From an uncultured Alphaproteobacteria bacterium (GTDB lineage: Bacteria > Pseudomonadota > Alphaproteobacteria > CALKHQ01): a stretch of DNA of 5,239 bases. The notes beneath the pieces are model-generated. The model saw nothing but the letters and a program-made list of their open reading frames with translations. It was not told the DNA's origin and did not search any database. Numbering within the stretch: the stretch's first letter is position 1; each line of letters begins with the position of its first letter. Below, piece after piece: positions 1-5,140 of this stretch. The translations under genes and the position numbers were made by a program. Location: assembly GCA_937988735.1 (NCBI GenBank), contig CALKHQ010000235.1, forward strand, positions 1 to 5,239, in the 5' to 3' direction.

Positions 1-5
1 TCAAC

Positions 6-302
6 ATGCTGAACGCCTACGCCTCGGAGGCGCGCGCGGAGCACAGCATCCCCTATCTGCGGCTGCTGGCGCTGGTCCAGGTCACCGGCGACTTCCGGGC
101 CCTGCAGCTGGCCGCCGAGGGTGCCGACGCGATCGTCGTGAGCCGCGCCGTCGTCCCGTGGATCAATCACGCCGTCGAGGCCCAGCGGATCGAGCGGATC
201 ACAGAGCTGGCCCGCCTGCTGCGCCGCGACCACCGGCGCCGCGCCGCCCAGCTGGGCGGCGCGGATGCCCAGGCCATCCTCGCCAAGCTGAGGGCCGCGT
301 GA
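6..302 (+). CDS. Unknown small protein upstream of transposase A, probably 5'-truncated by the window
   Basis: I do not recognise this protein. The frame is open to the window edge, and the first ATG (position 6) has no room for a visible ribosome binding site, so the true start may lie upstream. The visible part (98 residues from that ATG) looks wholly alpha-helical: a helix around residues 1-25, a hydrophobic middle (about 40-56, including VVSRAVVPWIN) and a very basic, arginine-rich stretch around residues 62-80 (for example LLRRDHRRR), ending in an alanine-rich helix. The basic tail would suit nucleic-acid contact, but I see no clear helix-turn-helix. Its TGA overlaps the ATG of the transposase by one base (TGATG at 300-304), implying translational coupling. 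It occupies the slot where Mu has the Ner regulator, yet no Ner similarity is apparent. Coding is supported by the long frame and the junction. Confidence 0.75.
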   Translation: MLNAYASEARAEHSIPYLRLLALVQVTGDFRALQLAAEGADAIVVSRAVVPWINHAVEAQRIERITELARLLRRDHRRRAAQLGGADAQAILAKLRAA

Positions 303-2263
303 TGGGCCGCCGGACGCTATCCAGGCAATGGTTCACCGCCGCCGAGATCGCGGCCATGCGACTGCCGGGGATGCCCACGACGAAGAGCGCCGTCATCCGG
401 GTGGCCAAGCGGGAAGGCTGGCACGACCGGCTGCTCACCAATGGCGAACCGATGGTGCGCCGGCGCCAGGGCAAGGGCGGCGGCTGGGAGTATCACTACG
501 GCTGCCTGCCGGCGGAGGCTCAGCGCGAGCTGGTCCGGCGCGAGCTGGCGAAGGCCGAGCCGGAGGCCGGCGAGGCCGGGCCCGATGCGCGCTCCGCCGA
601 CGCCTGGGCGTGGTTCGAGCGGCTGCCGGAGCGGCGCCGCGCCGTCGCGCGGCAGCGGCTCAAGGCACTGCTGGCGGTCGAGGATCTGATCGGCGGCGGG
701 CTCCGGGTCAACGACGCGGTCTGCAGCGTCGCCCAGGAGATCGGGGTCAGCAAGACCTCGATCTACCAGTGGCGACAGCTCGTCGCCGGCCTGGCGCGCT
801 CCGACTGGCTGCCGGCGCTGGCGCCGCGGCACACGGGCCGGATCGAGACGGCGGAGATCACGCCCGAGGCGTGGGACTACCTGCTCGCCGACTATCTGAC
901 GACGTCGCGGCCGCCGCTGGAGTCGTCGATCCGCCGCCTGCAGCGGGCGGCGGCCGAGCACGGCTGGACGATCCCGTCGCCGCGAACGCTGGCCCGGCGG
1001 ATCGCCGAGCTGCCGCGGCCGGTCGTGGTGCTGAAACGCGAGGGCGTCGAGGCGCTGCGCCGGCTCTATCCGGCGCAGGAGCGCGACCGCTCCTCCTTCC
1101 ACGCGCTCGAGGCCGTCAACGCCGACGGCCACCAGGCCGACGTCTTCGTCCGCTGGCCCGGGGAGACGATCCGCCCCGTCCTGCTGGTGATCCAGGACCT
1201 CTACTCCGGGGCGATCCTCGCGTGGCGCGTGGGGCCGGTGGAATCGGCCCACCTGGTGCAGCTCGCCTTCGGCGACCTGTTCCGCGACTACGGCATCCCG
1301 ACCTACGCCTGGCTGGACAACGGCCGCGGCTTCGCGAGCAAGTGGATCACCGGCCAGCAGCCGACGCGGTACCGGTTCCAGTGCAAGCCCTCAGACCCGG
1401 CCGGCATCCTCACCCAGCTCGGCGTCGAGGTGCACTGGACGACGCCCTACAGCGGCCAGTCGAAGCCGATCGAGCGCGGTTTCAGGGATCTCTGCAGCGA
1501 CATCTGGCGTCACCCGGCGTTCGCCGGCGCCTACACCGGCAACCGGCCGGACGCGAAGCCGGACGACTACGGCTCCCGCGCCGTCCCGCTCGACGACTTC
1601 CTCCGGATCGTCAGCGAGGAGATCCGGGCCCACAACGCCCGGACCGGCCGGCGGACGCGGGTCTGCGGTGGCACGCTCTCCTTCGACCAGGCGTTCCGCG
1701 AGTCCTATGAGCGCGCCCCGATCCGGCGCGCCTCGGACGAGCAGCTGCGGATGTTCCTGCTGGCCGCCGAGAGCGTGACCGCCCGCAAGCCGGCCGGCGC
1801 CATCCACCTGCTCGGCAACCGCTACTGGGCGGATTTCCTCACCCAGCACGTCGGCCAGCGACTGATCATCCGCTTCGATCCCGACGCCCTCCACGACGGC
1901 GTCCACGTCGAGCGCCTGGACGGCGTCCGGCTGGGCTTCGCGCCGTGCTGGGAGGCCGCCGGCTTCCGCGACATCGACGCGGCGCGGGCCCACGCCAGGG
2001 CGCGCCGGCAGTGGCTGCGGGGCTGGCGGGAGATGACGGCGGCGGAGGTCCGCCTCACTGCCGCCGAGGCGGCGAAGCTTCTGCCCACGCCTGCGCCGGA
2101 GGAGCCGGTCGCGGCGAAGGTCATCCGCCCGATCTTCGGCGGCAACACCGCGCTGGCGGTCCAGCCCGAGGAGACAGCCGAGACGATCGATTTCGACGCC
2201 GCCTTCAGCCGCGCGCTGCGGCTGGTGCGGGAGGAAGCCGGCCCCGGCGCCGGCGAGGAGTGA
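302..2263 (+). CDS. A: MuA-like DDE transposase (phage transposase A)
   Basis: Catalyses strand cleavage and joining of phage ends to target DNA in integration and replicative transposition, acting as a tetramer that recruits the B ATPase. It has 653 residues (Mu A has 663). Residues 8-75 match the winged-helix I-alpha domain, which in MuA binds the internal enhancer (WFTAAEIAAMRLPGMP, then VIRVAKREGW). Residues 110-240 look like the end-binding I-beta/gamma region, with a helix-turn-helix near 141-160 (VAQEIGVSKTSIYQW). The RNase H-fold catalytic core (about 260-400) has D275 (NADGH), D339 (WLDNGRG) and E391 (GQSKPIERGF), close to the D269/D336/E392 of MuA. A beta-barrel domain follows (about 495-550), then a basic segment (ARAHARARRQWLRGW, 561-575). 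The tail is acidic (ends GAGEE). The ATG at 302 is chosen for its TGATG coupling, a GAGGG ribosome site at 290-294 and the MuA-like N-terminus; the open frame continues upstream but only as a shadow of gene 1. Confidence 0.97.
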   Translation: MGRRTLSRQWFTAAEIAAMRLPGMPTTKSAVIRVAKREGWHDRLLTNGEPMVRRRQGKGGGWEYHYGCLPAEAQRELVRRELAKAEPEAGEAGPDARSADAWAWFERLPERRRAVARQRLKALLAVEDLIGGGLRVNDAVCSVAQEIGVSKTSIYQWRQLVAGLARSDWLPALAPRHTGRIETAEITPEAWDYLLADYLTTSRPPLESSIRRLQRAAAEHGWTIPSPRTLARRIAELPRPVVVLKREGVEALRRLYPAQERDRSSFHALEAVNADGHQADVFVRWPGETIRPVLLVIQDLYSGAILAWRVGPVESAHLVQLAFGDLFRDYGIPTYAWLDNGRGFASKWITGQQPTRYRFQCKPSDPAGILTQLGVEVHWTTPYSGQSKPIERGFRDLCSDIWRHPAFAGAYTGNRPDAKPDDYGSRAVPLDDFLRIVSEEIRAHNARTGRRTRVCGGTLSFDQAFRESYERAPIRRASDEQLRMFLLAAESVTARKPAGAIHLLGNRYWADFLTQHVGQRLIIRFDPDALHDGVHVERLDGVRLGFAPCWEAAGFRDIDAARAHARARRQWLRGWREMTAAEVRLTAAEAAKLLPTPAPEEPVAAKVIRPIFGGNTALAVQPEETAETIDFDAAFSRALRLVREEAGPGAGEE

Positions 2264-2266
2264 GGA

Positions 2267-2288
2267 CGCAGCCGCGGCAACGGCTGCG
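2267..2288 (+). other. Hairpin in the A-B intergenic gap
   Basis: CGCAGCCG (2267-2274) and CGGCTGCG (2281-2288) are perfect reverse complements, giving an 8-bp stem with a 6-nt loop (CGGCAA). Two further G-C pairs can form beyond one mismatch (2264-2265 with 2290-2291). It begins 4 nt after the transposase stop and sits in the only real gap between genes in the window. No T-tract follows, so it is not a canonical intrinsic terminator. It could slow or attenuate transcription, protect mRNA or tune the A:B ratio. GC-rich DNA yields such stems by chance fairly often, so function is inference. Confidence 0.55.
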
Positions 2289-2310
2289 CCCTCGGCAGTG
2301 AAAGTCCCAA

Positions 2311-2317
2311 AGGGAGG
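2311..2317 (+). promoter_or_regulatory. Strong Shine-Dalgarno sequence of the B gene
   Basis: AGGGAGG lies 11 nt before the ATG at 2329. It supports independent initiation of the B gene rather than coupling to the A stop 65 nt upstream. It could be partly masked: GAGGGC (2314-2319) is the exact complement of GCCCTC (2288-2293), just after the hairpin, and TCCC (2305-2308) complements GGGA (2312-2315). Masking is inference. Confidence 0.65.
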
Positions 2318-2328
2318 GCAGAGATAGC

Positions 2329-3291
2329 ATGGCCACCACCACCGAAACAGCCCTCACGGACGCCGAGATCGCGAAGATCCGCGAGCAGGCGCTGACCGTG
2401 ATCGAGACGGAGGGGCTGAACCGGACCGCCGCGGCGCGCGAGGCCGGCATCGCGCAGGCCACCTTCCTGGCCTGGCTCAACAACACCTACGAGGGGCGCA
2501 ACGACAACGTCGCCTCCAGGGTGCAGATCTGGCTGTCGAGCCGGACCGAGCGCAGGCGGGCGGCGGCGGCGCTGCCGCAGGCGCCGATCTACGTGCCGAC
2601 GCAGACGGCGAGCCGGATCCACGAGGTCCTGCAGTGGGCCATGATCGGCCCCGACATCGTCGTCGTCGCCGGCGCGGCGGGGGTGGGCAAAACGACCGCC
2701 TGCCAGCAGTTCGCCGGGGTCAACCCCCACGTCTGGGTGGCGACGATGACCCCCGAGATGGCTTCCGTCCACCGGATGATGGGGGCGATCGCCAACGCCG
2801 TCGGCGTGACGGAGCGCAACGCCGCCCGGATCACCGACGTGTGCGGCGCAAAGATGTCCGGAACCGGCGGGCTGCTGATCGTCGACGAGGCGCAGCACCT
2901 CCGGGCTCCGGCCCTCGACACGCTCCGCGCGCTCCACGACCTGTACGGAATCGGCATCGCGCTGGTGGGCAACGAAAGCGTCTACGGCCGGCTCGAGGGC
3001 GGCGAGGGCCGCAGGCCGGAGTTCGCGCAGCTCTACAGCCGGGTCGGCATGCGCTTTACCCGGTCGAAGCCCTACGGGCAGGACGTCTGCGCGCTGATCC
3101 AGGCCTGGGGCGTGACCGACGAGGCGGCGATCAAGCTGCTGAAGTCGATCGCGGCGAAGCCGGGCGCGCTGCGCGGCATGACCAAGTGCCTGCGGCTGGC
3201 CAGCATGCTCGCGAAGGGCGCCGGCGAGGCGCTGGGCGAGAAGCACGTCACCGCCGCCTGGGCGCGGCTCTCGGACACGGGAGCGGCGTGA
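2329..3291 (+). CDS. B: MuB-like AAA+ ATPase, target-DNA capture protein (transposition protein B)
   Basis: ATP-dependent DNA-binding protein that polymerises on target DNA, delivers it to the transposase, stimulates strand transfer and underlies target immunity in Mu. It has 320 residues (Mu B has 312). The N-terminal domain (about 10-72) carries a helix-turn-helix (NRTAAAREAGIAQATFLAWL, 31-50) and the NNTYEGRNDNV segment typical of MuB N-termini. The AAA+ core has Walker A GAAGVGKT (115-122, Lys121), Walker B LLIVDEA (182-188, Asp186-Glu187), a sensor-1-like ALVGN (211-215) and candidate arginine-finger residues in YSRVGMRF (236-243). The C-terminal helical part (about 250-316) corresponds to the MuB C-terminal domain. 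All expected nucleotide-binding residues are present, so it looks active. It follows transposase A after a 65-nt gap containing a hairpin and has its own strong ribosome site. Its TGA overlaps the next ATG (TGATG). Confidence 0.95.
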   Translation: MATTTETALTDAEIAKIREQALTVIETEGLNRTAAAREAGIAQATFLAWLNNTYEGRNDNVASRVQIWLSSRTERRRAAAALPQAPIYVPTQTASRIHEVLQWAMIGPDIVVVAGAAGVGKTTACQQFAGVNPHVWVATMTPEMASVHRMMGAIANAVGVTERNAARITDVCGAKMSGTGGLLIVDEAQHLRAPALDTLRALHDLYGIGIALVGNESVYGRLEGGEGRRPEFAQLYSRVGMRFTRSKPYGQDVCALIQAWGVTDEAAIKLLKSIAAKPGALRGMTKCLRLASMLAKGAGEALGEKHVTAAWARLSDTGAA

Positions 3292-3617
3292 TGGCGACCG
3301 AACGCGAACGCCTGGTCGCCGAAACCGACCTGCTGCTCGACGTCCTGCGGCGGGTCGCCAACCGGCACATCAAGCCGGTGCTGCAGGCCGCGCTGAGCAA
3401 CGGCGGCACGAGCGCGTCGATCGTCGCGGCCGTCGCCTGTCTGGCCCGGGACATGATCGGGTCGATGGTCGTGCAGACGGTGGAGCCCGGCCACGAGTGC
3501 GACCTGGTCGAGCGGCTCCTCGACCAGATCAAGGAGGAGCTGACCAGGGATCCGACGATCTGGGACGAAATCCGCGTCCGGCTCGCGACGCCAGCAGCGC
3601 CCGAGGTGCTGTCGTGA
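3291..3617 (+). CDS. Unknown 108-residue protein, early operon
   Basis: I do not recognise this gene. The ATG at 3291 overlaps the TGA of the B gene (TGATG) and has a GGGAG ribosome site at 3279-3283, 7 nt upstream. The longer open frame starting inside B is only B read out of frame. The protein is short and looks mainly helical: residues 5-36 form a probable amphipathic helix (RERLVAETDLLLDVLRRVAN), 41-62 a more hydrophobic helix (SASIVAAVACLARDMIGSMV) that is too broken by charge to be a confident membrane segment, and 70-98 an acidic helix (DLVERLLDQIKEELTRD). No signal peptide or known catalytic motif is visible. Its place between B and the DnaA-like gene suggests an accessory role in early phage replication or regulation, which is context only. 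Confidence 0.8.
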   Translation: MATERERLVAETDLLLDVLRRVANRHIKPVLQAALSNGGTSASIVAAVACLARDMIGSMVVQTVEPGHECDLVERLLDQIKEELTRDPTIWDEIRVRLATPAAPEVLS

Positions 3618-4123
3618 GACCGACCCCGGGACAGCCCATCCTGCAGGTGGCGGCGGTTGTCGCCGACCACTGCGGGCTGCGCCTCGCGGACGTGCTCGGC
3701 GACGGCCGCGACCGTCACCTGGTCGAGGCGCGGTGGATGGCCGCCGAAATCGCCTGCCGGCTCACCGGAGCCAGCACCTATGCCGTCGCGCGGGCGCTGC
3801 GCCGCGACCCGCGCACCGTCTGCCACGGCCGCCGGCAGCTGCGCAGCCTGATGGCGTCGCGCATCGACCTCGCCGGCATCATCGACCAGCTCGAGCGCCG
3901 CTGTGCGCGGGCGCTCGCCTGTCCCGCGCTTGAGCCGTGCCTCCGCGCCGAGAGCATCCTCGCGCGCGACCAGCTGGTCCTGAACGAGCTCGCCCGCCGG
4001 CTGCGGCAGGACTGGACCGTCACCATCCAGCTGCTCGACGGCTTCCTCGGCCTCAGCCCGCGCGAAACCGCCCTCCTGACCAATCACGCCTGGACCCAGA
4101 AAGGAGACCGCCATGTCGCTTGA
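3614..4123 (+). CDS. Standalone DnaA domain IV-like DNA-binding protein
   Basis: Residues about 9-80 resemble domain IV of the replication initiator DnaA, which binds DnaA boxes. The protein shows ILQVAAVVADHCGL, then LADVLGDGRDRHLVEARWMA (compare [22 protein letters not shown] in E. coli DnaA), then ACRLTGASTYAVARALRRD and DPRTVCHGRRQL (compare DHTTVLHACRKI). No AAA+ ATPase part exists, so it cannot act as an initiator by itself. Residues 80-169 are an unrecognised helical region with C97, C103 and C109. The 169-residue protein probably starts at GTG 3614, which overlaps the previous TGA (GTGA) and has GAGG at 3603-3606; an upstream ATG at 3497 would only add out-of-frame readthrough of the previous gene. 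It may be a phage regulator or a competitor for DnaA boxes; both are inference. Its end overlaps the next gene by 11 nt. Confidence 0.82.
   Translation: MRPTPGQPILQVAAVVADHCGLRLADVLGDGRDRHLVEARWMAAEIACRLTGASTYAVARALRRDPRTVCHGRRQLRSLMASRIDLAGIIDQLERRCARALACPALEPCLRAESILARDQLVLNELARRLRQDWTVTIQLLDGFLGLSPRETALLTNHAWTQKGDRHVA
4101..4106 (+). promoter_or_regulatory. Shine-Dalgarno sequence of the DUF3164 gene
   Basis: AAGGAG, 6 nt before the ATG at 4113, is the nearest to consensus of the ribosome sites in this window. It lies inside the end of the DnaA-like gene and fixes the start of the next gene within an 11-nt overlap, pointing to strong independent initiation there. Confidence 0.75.
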
Positions 4124-4781
4124 GGATCTTGCCCGCCAGCCGGTCGAGGCGGAGACGCCGGCGGCGCCGGCTCCGGCGATCCCGGACGGCTACATGAAGG
4201 ACGCCAAGGGCCGGCTGGTGCCCGAGCACCTGGTGAAGCCGGTGGACAAGCTGCAGGACCAGCTGGTCCGCAAGATGATGGGCTACGCCGCCGAGCTGTC
4301 GGCCCAGATCGCCCGGTTCAGGGGCCACTGCTTCGACGACGTCGGCGCCTTCCTCGGGCTGCTCGGGGAGAAGTATGGCGCCACCCGCGGCGGCCGGAAG
4401 GGCAACATGACCTTCACGTCGTTCGACGGCTGCATGAAGGTGCAGGTCCAGGTCGCCGACCGGCTGACGTTCGGGCCCGAGCTGCAGGTCGCGAAGGATC
4501 TGATCGACGCCTGCATCGCCGAGTGGTCGGAGGGCTCACGCGCCGAGATCCGCGCCCTGGTCGACCACGCCTTCCGTGCCGACAAGGAGGGCCAGGTCAG
4601 CCGGGAGGCGATCTTCGCCCTGCGCCGGGTGGAGATCGCCGACGAGCGCTGGCAGCGGGCGATGGAGGCCGTCACCGACTCCATCCGGATGGTCGGCAGC
4701 AAGACGTACCTCCGCTTCTACCGCCGGCGGTCCCCCGAGGCGCCCTGGGAGGCCGTCAGCATCGACCTGGCGTCGGCGTGA
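4113..4781 (+). CDS. DUF3164 family protein of Mu-like phage early operons
   Basis: The protein (222 residues) matches what I know of the DUF3164 family, found widely in Mu-like phages, usually a few genes after B; its biochemical role is not established. Conserved features visible are the GYMKDAKGRLVPEHLV opening (26-41), a long charged helix (about 43-70), GGRKGNMTFTSFDG (93-106), VADRLTFGPELQVAKDLID (114-132), IAEWSEGSRAEIRALVDHAF (135-154) with DKEG just after it, RRVEIADERWQRAMEAVTDS (171-190) and IRMVGSKTYLRFYRR (191-205). Homologues are sometimes labelled sulfate transporter, which this sequence does not support: there are no transmembrane segments and no signal peptide. The first 25 residues are alanine- and proline-rich and probably disordered. 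The start at 4113 has an AAGGAG site at ideal spacing. The gene is intact and a further family marker that this is a Mu-like element. Confidence 0.9.
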   Translation: MSLEDLARQPVEAETPAAPAPAIPDGYMKDAKGRLVPEHLVKPVDKLQDQLVRKMMGYAAELSAQIARFRGHCFDDVGAFLGLLGEKYGATRGGRKGNMTFTSFDGCMKVQVQVADRLTFGPELQVAKDLIDACIAEWSEGSRAEIRALVDHAFRADKEGQVSREAIFALRRVEIADERWQRAMEAVTDSIRMVGSKTYLRFYRRRSPEAPWEAVSIDLASA

Positions 4782-4792
4782 GGGAGGGCGGG

Positions 4793-5140
4793 ATGGTCAT
4801 CGACCACCAGCGCCAGCGGGCGCGGGAGCGCTATGGCGTCGAGGTCGTCGGCAGCGACCTCGCCTGGATGGCCGCGCTGTGCCGGGATGGGTGCGGCGCG
4901 CGGATCGGCATCGACCCTCGGCGCGGCTACGAGCAGTGGATCATCCGCTGGGCGGGACGCGAGGTCGCCGTCGTCTACGAGCGGAGCCGCAACCACGTCG
5001 TGACGCTGGCGCCCTGGGCGGGGCGGGAGGAATTCGAGCTCCGCGCCCGGGCGCGGGTGACGCGGCACGGCCAGCTGCTGGCCGACGGGTGGCGGGCGCT
5101 CGCCGCCCTGGTCGAGGGAGGCGCCCATGGCTGCGCCTGA
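4793..5140 (+). CDS. Unknown 115-residue early protein
   Basis: I do not recognise this gene with confidence. The ATG at 4793 is preferred because GGGAGG (4782-4787) lies 5 nt upstream; a GTG at 4778 in the same frame, overlapping the previous stop as GTGA, is an alternative that would add five residues. Residues 1-35 look helical (RERYGVEVVGSDLAWMAALC) with a C30-x3-C34 pair (CRDGC). Residues 47-75 look like a run of beta strands (EQWIIRWAGREVAVVYERSR, then NHVVTLAP), a pattern loosely like small barrel or RNase-toxin-like folds, and the tail is a basic helix. This fold likeness is weak and no catalytic residues can be assigned. It starts 11 nt after the DUF3164 gene and overlaps the next gene by 14 nt, so it belongs to the same operon. 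Confidence 0.75.
   Translation: MVIDHQRQRARERYGVEVVGSDLAWMAALCRDGCGARIGIDPRRGYEQWIIRWAGREVAVVYERSRNHVVTLAPWAGREEFELRARARVTRHGQLLADGWRALAALVEGGAHGCA

Noticed and set aside
158..301. N-terminal extension of the transposase to an upstream ATG at 158
   Set aside because: The extra 48 residues are the preceding gene read out of frame. The ATG at 302 gives a MuA-like N-terminus, a ribosome site and a TGATG junction.
317..1252. Long minus-strand open frame (311 codons) opposite the transposase
   Set aside because: High-GC coding DNA leaves stop-free antisense frames. The composition is Arg/Pro/Asp-rich low complexity, no family is recognisable, and it lies wholly opposite a well-supported gene.
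328..1710. Plus-strand open frame of 460 codons inside the transposase
   Set aside because: It is an out-of-frame reading of the transposase with Arg/Ala/Gly/Pro-rich composition. The DDE motifs lie in the other frame.
2238..2256. GC-rich palindromic run at the end of the transposase (GCCGGCCCCGGCGCCGGC)
   Set aside because: It consists of Gly/Ala/Pro codons in a high-GC gene. Such runs occur throughout the window and nothing sets this one apart.
2267..2300. Intrinsic terminator between A and B
   Set aside because: The hairpin is sound but no T-tract follows (CCCTCGGCAG), and a terminator there would cut off B and the rest of the early operon.
1822..3246. Minus-strand open frame of 474 codons spanning the end of A and most of B
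   Set aside because: It crosses two strongly supported plus-strand genes, has GC-shadow composition and no recognisable domain.
3248..4114. Minus-strand open frame of 288 codons opposite the 108-residue gene and the DnaA-like gene
   Set aside because: It is antisense to two genes supported by tight junctions and a domain match. The translation shows no recognisable motif.
4936..4943. GTGGATCA at 158-165, 1342-1349 and 4936-4943 as possible DnaA-box-like sites for the DnaA-like protein
   Set aside because: Each differs from a DnaA box at two or more positions, and all three fall on Trp-Ile codons (WIN, WIT, WII) in frame, so coding explains them. They are isolated and not clustered.
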